This document shows, piece by piece, positions 36,880-47,445 of a DNA stretch of 64,000 nt (the stretch's first letter is position 1; each line of letters opens with the position of its first letter). Both the position numbers and the translations under genes were made by a program. A model generated the notes under the pieces. That model searched no databases. It was given only the letters and a program-made list of their open reading frames with translations, and was not told the DNA's origin. The DNA is from Athripsodes cinereus (Eukaryota > Arthropoda > Insecta > Trichoptera > Leptoceridae). Location: positions 12,873,237 through 12,937,236 of the forward strand of contig OX388307.1 of assembly GCA_947579605.1 (NCBI GenBank). Direction: 5' to 3'.

Positions 36880-39800
36880 TTTCATAGCCTTTTTTTTTTT
36901 TTTTTCTTTAAAAGGTCAAGGGACCTTACATCCCTTGTGTCACTGCGACCATAACAGATCTATTGTGACATCCTTCTGTGTCATATCTCACTCTCAAGAC
37001 CTAGGTGCGTCATGTAGCTCACTATTTGTCTTGGTGTGAGAAGTCTCACTTTCTCAGAGTCCAGCAGTGGACCTCCGAGGATGTGACTTCGGTTGCGAGC
37101 GAGTGCGTCACAGTTACAGAGGATGTGGATGGGCGTTTCATTTTCCTCTGAACAGAATCTGCAGGTTGGGGTATCTGACAATCCAATTTTTGTCATATGC
37201 TTCCTTAGTCTGCAGTGTCCTGTCAAGGTCCGGGTTAGAATCCTTATTTGATTTTTATTAAGTTTTAAAACTTCTGTGGTGAATTTCCGCGAGTACCCTG
37301 TCATCAGTTCCTTCGCGTGCTTCAACCCTATGCTGTTGGACCAAAATTCATGGCTTTGATCCATGGCCCAGTTTTTTATACTAAGCCTGATAGTGCTAGA
37401 CGGTAATCCGCATATAGGCTCAGGACCTATTGGTAGACTCTCAGCGCCAGTTCTAGCAAGTTCATCGGCAGCTTCGTTGCCTATGACTCCACAATGCCCC
37501 GGTACCCAAACCAGCCTTACGGCGTTATTCCCGCTCAGGCGATTTAGAACCTGTATGCATTCAAAGGTTAGTTTAGATCTCACCTCTACGGAACCTAGGG
37601 CTTTAAGCGCCGCCTGGCTATCCGAAAGGATATAGATCTTTTTGTTATGGTATGATCGGTGAAGGTTCATATGAGCACACTCCAAAATGGCGCTCATTTC
37701 TGCCTGGAAGACAGTGGCGTATTCTCCTAAGCAAACTGATTTGCTCAATTTAGGTTGGGCGCCAAAGATTCCAGACCCTGCCCGACCGTCTTTTTTGGAT
37801 CCATCTGTATACCATATGATGTCGCCATCTCGAAAGGAGTAGGGATCATTTTCTCGCCAGGTTTCTCTTTCAAGTATTTCTACTATGTAATGTTTAACAA
37901 AGCTGTAAGCCACATTCATGGTATCTGAAGGCATATCCACGATGGGAGCTTTGTTGAGGTCTGAATATAATCCTCTCATTATGCTGGAGCGCCAATTGTT
38001 CTTGCCTCCCTTTGCCGCCCGTAGCAATGCCATGCGAGCCTCTTTTTGCACATGCACGTGCAATGGGCTCAGACACAACATCGCCTCTAAGGCAGTTGTG
38101 GGTGTTGAGGACATAGCGCCCGTTGTGAGAAGACATGCAAGTCTCTGAATCTTATTCAGGACATTTATGCATGTCTTCTGCTGGGTTTTCTTGTGCCATA
38201 CCACACAGCCGTAGGTGACCATTGGTCTAACCATAGCTGTGTAGAGCCAGAGGGCTTGCCTCGGTTGAAGGCCCCATTTCAACCCAGCTATTCTAAAGCT
38301 CGTACCTAGAGCTATCTTTGCTTTCTTGGTGATGTGTTCCAAGTGTGGGTTCCATGTAAGCCGTTGATCCAGGATAATACCCAAATACTTAACTTCCTTG
38401 GAAAATGTTATAGTCTCCCCGAAGAGAGTTGGTGCCTTAAGTCCACCCAGCTTCCTTTTGTTGGTAAATGGGACTATAACAGTCTTGTTGGCGTTCACTG
38501 AAAGACCGTAGTCTTTACACCAGGTTTCTACCAATTTCAAGGCCTTTTGCATTTGGCTGGATACGGTGCTTTGGAATTTTCCTACAACCGTAATTACCAG
38601 ATCATCTGCATAGCCCTGCGTGTTGAAATAAGCATTGTTTAGCTTCCATAAGAGACTGTCGACTACGATGGACCATTCCAGTGGTGACAAGACACCTCCT
38701 TGTGGACATCCTCTCGCAATTCGAACAGCCAGTGTTTTGTCTAACAGTGTCGTTTTGACAGTCCTATTTGACAGCATCGCCTCAATCCAGTTAAGTGTCG
38801 TTCGGTCGATGTTCCTTTCAGTCATGCTTTTAAGTATGACATCTGTTGAGGTGTTATCAAAAGCTCCCTCAATGTCTAAGAAAGCACATAGGGCAATTTC
38901 TTTATCCTCTATGGCTTTTTTCAGTCTGTCTGTTAGTTCAATCAGAGCGGATTCTGTAGATTTGCCCGTTTGGTAGGCATGTTGTTTAGCATGTAGGGGT
39001 CTTATCTTGAGATATTTCTCCCTTATGTATAAGTTTAGCACTTTCTCCATTGCTTTAAGCAGGAAGGAGGTGAGGCTAATTGGCCTGTAGGATTTAGGCT
39101 GTGACTTGTCTTTATCTCCAGCCTTGGGTATGTACGTTACCCTAACCTTGGTCCAATCCGTCGGTATGTATCCCCATGCAAAGCTTGCCCTGAAGATTTT
39201 AATTATTACAGGCAGGATACTTTTTGTACCCTGCTGCAGTAAGGCAGGAAAAATGCCATCTTCCCCTTCAGATTTATATGGTTGAAAGCTTTCAATAGCC
39301 CATAAAACCTGATTGGGTCTGAATATCTCAGATGCTCTTCTCCAGTCTTCAATGTCCGGTTTGGACTTTTTTGTAGTCTGTGTTTGCAGAGTGTCCGATT
39401 CAGTGATATCCGATCCTGGAAAGTGAACCTGTGCCATCAGCTTCAGGGTCTCTTCTACATTCTCGGTAAATGTTCCATCGGTCTTTCTAAGTAGACCCAA
39501 ATAGGATGGAGGCGCTTTTGACAATATCTTGTGGATTTTGGCTACATGCGAAGGACCATTGATCTCTTCGCAGAACCTCCTCCAAGACATTCTCTTGGCC
39601 TTCCTTAGCTCACAATTGAATTCTGTAAGGGCCTTTTTATAAGACTCCCAGTCACCATTAATTTTTGCTCTATTAAAGAGTCTCCGGGATTCTCTCCTTA
39701 GTGAATTCAATTTTTCATTCCACCAAGGCACCTTGCGGTTTGAATTGATGGTTTTTAAGGGACAATTGTCTGTGTATGCGTTCAACATACACAGATTGAG

Positions 39801-40286
39801 ATCTCCTACCGCTGATTCAATCTGTTCGATTGATCTTACGGTTTTTGTTACATTTTTTATGCTTTCCTCTAATTGGTGCCTGTAGTCGTCCCAATTAGTG
39901 GCCCTGGGGTTCCGGTAAGTTTCAGATTCTCTTGCTTTGTTAGCTAGGACGTTGAATCTAATGTATTTGTGGTCTGACATGGTTATATCACCACAGACAC
40001 ACCAGTCGCGTGTGCGGTCCACTAATGACTCTGCGCAGATAGTAATATCTAATACCTCTTCTCGCACTCTAGTGACAAAAGTTGGAATGGCGCCACTATT
40101 GAGTGTGTGAAGTTTATTCGATAGGAGGTAATCATATAGTATTTCACCTCTATGATTTGTATCTGTGCTTCCCCAAGTAGTATGATGGGAGTTACTGTCG
40201 CATCCTAGGATCAACTGAGCTCCCTGGTCAGCGCAGTAGTCCACTATTGGGGCTAATTGCAGCGTTGGGTCTTCTTTCATAGCCTT
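36880..40286 (-). mobile_element. 5'-truncated I/LOA/R1-like non-LTR retrotransposon insertion with target duplication
   Basis: On the plus strand the insertion starts with a poly(T) run (the element's poly(A) tail, about 36890-36905). It has a 3' UTR of roughly 75-90 bp, carries one long ORF, and stops abruptly at about 40274 inside the endonuclease domain. The sequence TTTCATAGCC(TT) occurs at 36880-36891 and again at 40275-40286; the last two T are ambiguous with the tail. This 10-12 bp perfect repeat is the target site duplication expected from target-primed reverse transcription. ORF1 and the first part of ORF2 are missing. An open frame and an undecayed duplication indicate a recent insertion. 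It sits about 40 bp from an older family B fragment. Confidence 0.92.
36981..40280 (-). CDS. Truncated ORF2 polyprotein: partial endonuclease, reverse transcriptase, RNase H
   Basis: There are 1099 codons without interruption. Residues 1-110 are the C-terminal part of an apurinic-like endonuclease (GCDSNSHHTTWGS near 26-38, SDH at 102-104); the N-terminal catalytic Glu region is absent. Reverse transcriptase runs about 365-640: RPISL at 399, FLDIEGAFD with Asp469/Asp475, CPQGGVLSP at 525, and YADD at 557-560. RNase H is at about 822-945 with the four acidic residues Asp826, Glu861, Asp887 and Asp939 (GHCGVIGNEAADELA). A CX2CX8HX4C knuckle is at 1040-1057. In full-length relatives this protein nicks target DNA and copies element RNA onto it. 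RNase H plus this knuckle fits the I group (LOA, Outcast, R1 relatives); the exact clade is my inference. Met1-Lys2 are encoded by the target duplication, so the element's own codons begin at Glu3. Without its endonuclease half and 5' promoter the copy is not autonomous, although RT and RNase H look intact. Confidence 0.93.
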   Translation of the reverse strand: MKEDPTLQLAPIVDYCADQGAQLILGCDSNSHHTTWGSTDTNHRGEILYDYLLSNKLHTLNSGAIPTFVTRVREEVLDITICAESLVDRTRDWCVCGDITMSDHKYIRFNVLANKARESETYRNPRATNWDDYRHQLEESIKNVTKTVRSIEQIESAVGDLNLCMLNAYTDNCPLKTINSNRKVPWWNEKLNSLRRESRRLFNRAKINGDWESYKKALTEFNCELRKAKRMSWRRFCEEINGPSHVAKIHKILSKAPPSYLGLLRKTDGTFTENVEETLKLMAQVHFPGSDITESDTLQTQTTKKSKPDIEDWRRASEIFRPNQVLWAIESFQPYKSEGEDGIFPALLQQGTKSILPVIIKIFRASFAWGYIPTDWTKVRVTYIPKAGDKDKSQPKSYRPISLTSFLLKAMEKVLNLYIREKYLKIRPLHAKQHAYQTGKSTESALIELTDRLKKAIEDKEIALCAFLDIEGAFDNTSTDVILKSMTERNIDRTTLNWIEAMLSNRTVKTTLLDKTLAVRIARGCPQGGVLSPLEWSIVVDSLLWKLNNAYFNTQGYADDLVITVVGKFQSTVSSQMQKALKLVETWCKDYGLSVNANKTVIVPFTNKRKLGGLKAPTLFGETITFSKEVKYLGIILDQRLTWNPHLEHITKKAKIALGTSFRIAGLKWGLQPRQALWLYTAMVRPMVTYGCVVWHKKTQQKTCINVLNKIQRLACLLTTGAMSSTPTTALEAMLCLSPLHVHVQKEARMALLRAAKGGKNNWRSSIMRGLYSDLNKAPIVDMPSDTMNVAYSFVKHYIVEILERETWRENDPYSFRDGDIIWYTDGSKKDGRAGSGIFGAQPKLSKSVCLGEYATVFQAEMSAILECAHMNLHRSYHNKKIYILSDSQAALKALGSVEVRSKLTFECIQVLNRLSGNNAVRLVWVPGHCGVIGNEAADELARTGAESLPIGPEPICGLPSSTIRLSIKNWAMDQSHEFWSNSIGLKHAKELMTGYSRKFTTEVLKLNKNQIRILTRTLTGHCRLRKHMTKIGLSDTPTCRFCSEENETPIHILCNCDALARNRSHILGGPLLDSEKVRLLTPRQIVSYMTHLGLESEI

Positions 40287-40321
40287 AACTAATTGATTGT
40301 TTAAAAGATATAACTATATCT

Positions 40322-40410
40322 ATCTATACCTTCACGGCACCTCCTACAGATGGGGTAGCCAGTAATTCTTTTCGTGCCAAAAATTAGGACGTTCGGTATA
40401 TTAAAAGCAG
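40322..40410 (-). mobile_element. Family B 3' end, copy 1
   Basis: A TATATCTATCTATACC tail, then TTCACGGCACCTCCTACAGA, TGGGGTAGCCAG and CTTTTCGTGCC on the plus strand match the reverse complement of the family B end at 60.45 kb (LARRG...LLATPLVG). It may extend further to about 40500, with little similarity left. Confidence 0.6.
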
Positions 40411-41296
40411 ATTTTTTAAATGAATTTTATTGGATTAGAATCTTAACGCTTAGGAAATATTAAAAGGCTGGTTTTAAGTGACACCAGTTTCTACATAACT
40501 TAATTGTTTCATACAAATTAACAAGTGAAAATAATTTATAAAACTGCTTGAATTGAATGAAAACTAATTATTTGTTTAGCATATTTCAGAGACAAAACTT
40601 TAAAATAAAATTTCTACTCGTATTAGAAGTGTTGGTTCGTTGTAAAAATTATTATCTTTAGCCAATATTGTCATGATCACCACACCCTCATCATGCCTAG
40701 TGTATTGTCATTATTGGACTTCTGTTTAATGTCATAAATGTGAACTATCAGTCATGTATTATGTAGTTATGTTATCCACAATATTTAACACAATACTAAT
40801 AACAATAACAATAACAATAAAAATAAAAATGTTGTGGTGTTTGCTACACCTGCTATAGCTATATACCATGTACATATATTGCGAGCAACACAGGTAGTCA
40901 AGTATTAATTACGCATATCTCATACTTTATTATGGTTTGCGTGTCGTGGCTTCTCCACTTTTATGCTGGGATATTAACCTTGTATCCCTCACTTCCTTCT
41001 TCTCTCCTCTCTTCACCTGGTCGACACCTCGTGCTATGTGAAGGTGTGGTCCAAAAGCTCATTTGCTGATTACCATTTGGAAGATATAATTTCAGCACGA
41101 AAGTTTACATTATCCGATAAATTACGGACAAAATTATTACCGTAATAAAGAGACTCTCACACCGCATCGTAGCCCTTGGCGTGCACTAAAGAAAAGTAAC
41201 CTCGGTCATATTATTGCGATTCGTTTAAAACTTCCTTTATTGCAGTTAACAGATACTTAAAGCAATTTTGATTTCACGTCGACCGTAAATACAAAC
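40411..41296. other. Mostly AT-rich stretch
   Basis: Contains an (AATAAC)n-like simple repeat at about 40797-40830 and a pyrimidine-rich patch near 40990-41030 (CTTCCTTCTTCTCTCCTCTC). No gene recognised. Confidence 0.45.
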
Positions 41297-41516
41297 ATCA
41301 ATTAGTTTAAACAAGCGTTTTATTCTACTATTGATTTAATTTACGAGAGAGACGTCTTTCGTCTTATGAGGACATTGTCAATCATTGACAATGTCCTCAT
41401 AAGACGAAAGACGTCTCTCTCGTAAATTAAATCAATAGTAGAATAAAACGCTTGTTTATTTATTTCGATATGGAATTCTACTACCTAAACACCGACACAG
41501 TGAATCAATTAGTTTA
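41297..41516. mobile_element. MITE-2, palindromic copy flanked by a 13 bp direct repeat
   Basis: ATCAATTAGTTTA occurs at 41297-41309 and 41504-41516, bounding a segment of about 194 bp. Most of that segment is a palindrome: 41308-41382 and 41384-41458 are 75-base exact reverse complements around a single base. The right part (41459-41503) reads, in reverse, CACTGTGTCGGTGTTTAGGT, and matches the copy at 940-985. The direct repeat looks like a target duplication and its length (13) is more typical of retroposition than of most DNA transposons. No coding capacity is present. Confidence 0.75.
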
Positions 41517-44040
41517 GTTGTCATAAAATATTTTATGCAAACAAAACATTACACACTGTTTCAATGGTATAATAATTCTAATAGGTATAATGTGAATCGT
41601 TGTATATTATTTTATGCCATCCTAATAATTTACACATATTATGTAGCATGCTAATAAATAATTTGATGATACTAAGATATTACTTTTTACATCATATTTT
41701 GTAGGATCAACATATGTAAGTGGCTTTTTAATATGGAAAACATTTGCTTATGTAGAAAAAAATGTTCCAAATTAAGTGCAGAAAGAATAAATAAGCAATA
41801 TCATTCGCGGCTTTGGAAAATTTTCACAGATTTACATACATAATATACCTTTATTAGATTTTGTGTCATTATGTATGTTGATGTTATTTTGCATTTGACT
41901 ATACAGAGATAATGAATATTTAAGTAAAGTTTCATGAATATAGAATGATATGACTTTATATCCCTTAAGGAAGAGAATAAGGATTCGGGAACCCCCATCA
42001 TAACATTATATATTGTAATGTCTTCATACAAACTACAATTTAAATTTAAGTTTCCTGTTTTCTCAAAGCTAAGCCCCTCCTATTTCTGGTCTTCGTATTC
42101 GACCATAACGACCCACTATATAGGCCCGAACAGATTCATTGACCGTTTATGTCCAAATTATTCATGACCGTGTCTTCATATATATATAAACATACAATAA
42201 TATATTATATACTATAGCTTTTCTACACAAAACCTTGAGAACTATTGCACGGATCCTTATCTTCTTGTAAGTTCTGATTGTTTTTTATTTGTTTATTTTC
42301 TTAAAACCCTATTTTTTAGGAGGTTTGTTCTTTTTTGTTTGTTTTCACTGAACAATTTGTTATCCACAAAGAAAATAAAATATTACTGTTTTTATATTGC
42401 GTTTTAAATGTACTTATATGGTTTCTTGAATTGTGAATATTTTTTATCAAACGTTTTAGAAAATACTTTTTATATTTAGGTATGTGTATAACACTTCATT
42501 GGACATACTTGCCCAGGATTTTCTCTAGGATTTTTATTTCATCTAATATTTAATTTAACTTCTAGGCAGAGGGCAGCTTACCACTTCGATCCCAATTTTC
42601 TATACTATTCCCATATTTTCATAAAATCTAGAGATTTGGGGGGGGGGAGGGAGGAGTTCCCCCCTGGTTAAGCTCATTTGTAGTTTTATAATTTTATTTC
42701 TTATTGGATTGGATTTAACACGTTTTTTTAAATGTTTTTTTTATTTTATAAATTCTATCTAAATAAAATTATAAACTCTTTGCATATATGTAAGATCTTA
42801 AGCTTTCTTTGCATATATGTTTCATTGTATTAGTTCTGTATCCGATAACGAGCAGAATATTAAGCAATGAAATAGACGAGGTGAATGCCTTACAACTCTC
42901 TTAAACAACATATAATTATTGTGAACTAAAAATACACGTTAACAATATTAATGTGGTTGATGGGTTTCAAAAATTCCACCTATGACCTTCATTTTTTGTA
43001 TCTATCTGCTGTTTACTTTATCGATTCTTCTGTAAGTTTTAATAAATTATAAATTAAAGTATTTATTCATTCGTTCATTCATTTTTCACTATTATCCATG
43101 AGATTACAGAATTATTATAATAATTATTCGAGATTCTCTTTCGTTTTTTTCTTGATATTCTGATATGAGGTTTGTAAAATATTATAGTTATTCAATTCAT
43201 CGGGAATCTTTTTGGAAAAACTGTTTTTGATTCCACACTATGGCGTGGGTCGTGTTTTTAGTATTTTCAATCTTAATGACACAAACAAGCGCTTTATTTT
43301 GGTCAATATTTAAGATGGTTAGCATAGTTTTCTTATAGTACACATTGATGAAGGAAACGGATATATCTAGTTCTCAGATCAGGAATATAATATTGTGTAG
43401 TACTCAATTTTTTTTGTCTGTTTCTCAATAGTAATAAGTTTCAATGTGTCATACCCTAACCATTTATTTTAATGGTGAGATTTAACACTGATATATGTTT
43501 AGTTGTATGTAACAATTTGTCTTACCATACTGATGTCTAATTTGAATTATCGTAAACATACCCTAGCCAGACGATTTATTGTATTGTAAATAATTGTTTA
43601 AGTTGTTATTTTGAAATAAACAGGATCGACTTGTCTGTATACAAAAACTAAGCAAAGACTTAGGATGCTGAACCTTAGTAGAAGTTAGTGGTTCTAATAC
43701 AACAAAAGTAAAAAAATGTCTACCAGATCGGCCGCTTCCTTCAAAAGAGTTAGTTACATGGTAAGCAAATACATTTATCAATATTTATCTCTCAATCTGA
43801 AAAATTTCATAGACGATATTTTCTATAAGTAGGATATTTATCGAGCACACTGCATGCATTAAACAATCGTAAAACTGATGAAATTTATCACAAAAAAAAA
43901 TAATTCTGATAAAAGTGATACATTTTCAAATAATGTGTTTATAAAAATGCATATAGGAAAGATATGTAATTTTTTTCTGTAAATTTCGAATCAATTTAAA
44001 TATTGTAAAAGTGTTTTCATGAAACACTGCGTACATAATT
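41517..44040. other. AT-rich non-coding stretch
   Basis: No gene recognised. Features: a run of ten G at 42638-42647 followed by AGGGAGGAG and then a run of six C at 42659-42664, and a nearby direct repeat of TTTGCATATATGT (about 42780 and 42815). The 76-codon opening 41801-42031 has no motif. Confidence 0.5.
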
Positions 44041-44046
44041 TTGAAT

Positions 44047-44210
44047 CGGGGTAGGCAGAGAGAACGGAACGCCTGTTTACACAATTATTTTGCATTTTCC
44101 TCATTCATGCGATTTCCTATACAAACATACATGCCGATTATTTTTTATTCAACACGCAGCCATCCTTGAAAATTTGATTCACATGCTTCAGCCACGTAGC
44201 AGATACAGCA
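44047..44210 (-). mobile_element. RTE family A copy 6
   Basis: GGGGTAGGCAGAGAGAACGG at the left, then TTTTCCTCATTCATGCGATT, TTCAACACGCAGCCATCCTT and GAAAATTTGATTCACATG follow the family A order on the minus strand. The final bases and tail are missing, so the copy is truncated at both ends. It abuts a family B fragment in the opposite orientation. Confidence 0.7.
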
Positions 44211-44224
44211 TATAACATTTTCAT

Positions 44225-44345
44225 TTCAGCGATGAAGTATGCCAACATCCTAAATGCCATATGTTTTATTGGTGCGAAGAGGACAACCCGAATTATTACA
44301 TGGAGTTAGTCTGCTGACTACCCCACTAGTGGGAGATGCTTTAGT
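44225..44345 (+). mobile_element. Family B 3' end, copy 2
   Basis: TTCAGCGATGAAGTATGCCA, TTGGTGCGAAGAGGACAACC, then CTGCTGACTACCCCACTAGT and GGGAGATGC correspond to the AMRLATHPE...LARRGQ...LLATPLVGYA region of the 60.45 kb copy with frameshifts. It is a plus-strand, decayed remnant. Confidence 0.62.
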
Positions 44346-44949
44346 CGCATTGATAATCAAGTTTGCTTATTTTCTCGGCACTGTAAGACTACATTATAAA
44401 TTATATGGTTCAAGTTTTGAATCTCTAATATGATAGATAGGTTAAATATTACTTGCTTATTACTAGAATATTCCAGTATAGTTAATACTTTATCAAAATG
44501 AAAGCAGCGTTATAATTTCATGATAAAATAAATATATTTGTTATGCTTAATTTGCTTAAAAGCAAGAAATTTAAGTGACAGGTGTGGTATTTGCGAAATG
44601 TAAATTAGCGCTTCCCGAGAGAAAAAATGGCGTTTTTAAAATTAGAGGTACAAAGTTGGTAGGCTGGATCATGTTTGTATCCGAAATTGGACATAAACCG
44701 AATCGAATTTGGTATAAAATTGAATTTGGGTCTTATTAAAATCGAAATATAAATTTAAGAAAAAATCGATGAAGACTTTACTAAAACCTAATGTGCAGAA
44801 GAAAGTTCCAAATAATTCAATATTTTCCGTGAAAATTGAGACTTATTTCGGTTGATGTCAAATGAAATCTTTGTACAAATATAAGTTTCGATTATCCTTG
44901 CGATCATTTTATACTGAAAATCAAAACTCGCTTGTGTCTCAAATTCACG

Positions 44950-45290
44950 GATGTCATGAGAAATTCTTTTCTTTCTTTTTTTTTCTTTTGATATTTAATA
45001 CTTCTCTACGAAGCACTAGTAAATAAATCTAAATTTTGTATATTACGAGGGAATTAATTTTTCAATCTAAGAATATTTTCATCTTCGTGAAATAATAAAA
45101 AATCTCAAAACAAGAAATTATCTTTCAATTTAAGAAGATTTATCAACAAGAAAACAATTTTCATTGAAGGAATTAGAATTATTATTTTTTTATTTAAGGA
45201 AATAATCTTAACTCAAGAAAATACTCTCATGAATTGTTTTAGATAATTCAAATTTTTGTACTGAGAGAATTAAATAGACTTTTTTTTCTG
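44950..45290. repeat. Degenerate AT-rich internally repetitive stretch
   Basis: Variants of a unit like TTTCAATTTAAGAAGATTTATC recur (for example CTTTCAATTTAAGAAGATTT, TTTTTCAATCTAAGAATATT, CTTAACTCAAGAAAATACTC). Spacing is irregular. It may be part of an old DNA-transposon terminus or simply low-complexity sequence. Confidence 0.3.
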
Positions 45291-45505
45291 ACCAGAACTA
45301 AGACCAGTTCCCTTTATTTAGATTGACTCCTAACCAATCGAAGCACCTCATTCAACTTCATTCTTTACATAGTGATATCGTTGTTATTTTTTGTTTTTAA
45401 TTATCGCAATTTTTAATTAATTTTCAGTTTGAATTAGTGGAAATCTAAAGGAGATAAATTTAGGTCTAAATTGGCCAAATACGAACCAAAATTTTGGCCA
45501 CTTCA

Positions 45506-45772
45506 ACGTAGATATAACATGTATAGATAATTCACACAGACCGAGCTAGTCCCAAACTAAGTTATGAATCTTGTATTATGGAATCTTGTATTACACGACG
45601 ATACACACATATACAATGCACTGAACACATATAGGTACATGTAACACCCAGACCCAGGACAATTTGAAAAATATCATTTTTCATTTTGCCCTGGCCGGGA
45701 ATCGAACCCGGGATCTCGTGACTCAAAGGCAAGTACGTTAGCCTCCGTGCCACACCGGCCGTCAAAGTATAA
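45506..45772 (-). mobile_element. SINE S2, tRNA-derived, nearly complete
   Basis: On the minus strand: GCCGGTGTGGCACGGAGGCT (A-box region), then a B-box GGGTTCGATTCCCGGCCAGG about 35 bases later, followed by a body (CAAATTGTCCTGGGTCTGGG, TGTATCGTCGTGTAATACAA, TTTGGGACTAGCTCGG) shared with the 18.6 kb copy. The head alone could pass for a tRNA gene, but the attached repeated body and the lack of a paired acceptor stem make it a SINE. A bacterial-style anticodon assignment would be meaningless here. Confidence 0.82.
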
Positions 45773-47255
45773 TACCATAGATCGATTTTATATGAAAGCA
45801 TTTCACGTAACGTCATGCGGCGGTAACATTATTGTACATAGTAACAAGTACTAGTACATAGTACTAGGTAGTAGCAGTGGTAGTAACATCACGAGTATTT
45901 GGAATAAATTATTTTTCTACTGACAGGATTCTCGACGTGTTTACATCCCTCGGGGAATACGTTGGGAAAACAAACATTCCACACACATGTTATTTATTGA
46001 ACACGACTTATAATATTATAACCTATTGATATTGGAAACAGGACTTTGATAATACGATCAGTCTACCTATTAATAAGACTGATTCGTACATTCTCCCGCT
46101 TTGTAAGTTGCTTTTGGAAACACAAAGTAGAAACAATAGTCTTTTAGAAATCAAAAAAATGTAAATCTATTTGGATTCCTTTTCTAAAGTTAAAATTTTA
46201 TTTTGGGTAGGTATATAATATCAACATCATTATTGTATTTTTCACAATTGGGATAGCCTATGGACTAATCGCATGTTTTTCACATATGAGCTGTCCCCAC
46301 CGTGCCGATAAAAAGCAGAAATTCAATAAAGGTCGTATCAAAGGGCATGGGGTGATGTACTCCATTGCCTAATTAAAGGTGATAAATTTTTCACACATGA
46401 TGTTTTATAAATATCTGCCTCCTTCACAATACTCGTGAATTTATAAAAAGAATGTATTTGGAAGATACGAAAATTCAATTTCGTTCGTATTTTGAAAATA
46501 TCGCATGACAGAAGAGCATTCCTACGACAATTATATCTAAAAAAACCAAAGACATAAAATATTACAATACAAGGTTGAGAACTTCGGCTAAAAACGTGCT
46601 ACGTGATATAGCGAAGAGGGGGAGGGGTGAATTATAGTTTTATAGCCGACCAATGTGTAAATTAATGAATATTTTTTAAACTGGTCACTATTTCAAGTGA
46701 TAAGATTTTTTGCGTAAGAATATTAAACTTATTACAAGGACAGTTTTTTTTACAAGGACAATATTTTTGCTTGAATTTGATCAAAGTGTGCTCAGTCTTG
46801 TTATAAAATACGTCAATAGAAAAATATAGATATATTTATCAACGAGAAAAACAGTTTAATTGGTGTAAAATCTATGCTAATGTAATGGTATGTATATTCA
46901 TGTGTTTTCAAAAGAAAGAAATAAATTATAGCCTTCATAAATAATCACTAGATAGGTAGCAATTATTCATAATATTTATTTAATTGTTTATCATTTAATT
47001 GTATCAAACACTAGTGTTTACATAACACAACTTATTAAAATTGTTTACACAACGTATTCAATTAGAGATTTGTTGAATCTGAGAACATTCATTATTATAT
47101 TCCGACTCACTAATGAGACATCCGCTAGGCTTTGAGGGTCTACTAATAAAAAATACCTTTACAATCACAAAATTTAATGTATGTTTGTACAATATCTTGT
47201 AATGAATACCAAAAAACTTTTATTATATTACTTACTAATTATGTTGATCTTACCT
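45773..47255. other. AT-rich non-coding stretch
   Basis: No gene. A small cluster of AGTACTA/TAGTAC-type words occurs near 45840-45870. Confidence 0.5.
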
Positions 47256-47261
47256 TCCGGT

Positions 47262-47445
47262 TGGTCCGTTGCTATGGAACAAAACTCTCTATGATATGCG
47301 AGCTCTGGAGAGGGTGGAGGTGTTCAAGGCAGGGTTAAAGACCCCATTGTTCAGGAGGTGCTAGGTCTTGAGTTGGTCTTTGCGGTGTCCTTTTCCATAA
47401 AACGGCACATCTTATACAAATTATTTAGTTATTACCTATTATTAC
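47262..47445 (+). mobile_element. Family F, best copy: non-LTR C-terminus plus 3' UTR
   Basis: The plus strand encodes WNKTLYDMRALERVEVFKAG then LKTPLFRRC and a stop (about 47275-47364). A Trp-Asn...Val-Phe-Lys...Leu-Lys-Thr...Leu-Phe end is what CR1, L2 and Jockey-type non-LTR proteins carry at the C-terminus. The 3' UTR that follows (GGTCTTTGCGGTGTCC, AAAACGGCACATCTTA, TTATTTAGTTATTACC) is shared with the other family F copies. It is 5'-truncated with no RT domain left. The clade is an inference from the last 30 residues only. Confidence 0.68.

Noticed and set aside
37067..38976. Plus-strand and alternate-frame ORFs across the retrotransposon
   Set aside because: They are antisense or out-of-frame shadows of the intact minus-strand ORF.
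45690..45772. A possible tRNA gene (GGGTTCGATTCCCGGCCAGG on the minus strand)
   Set aside because: The A and B boxes are good, but the sequence continues into a body shared with the 18.6 kb repeat and the ends do not pair as an acceptor stem. It is a SINE head.
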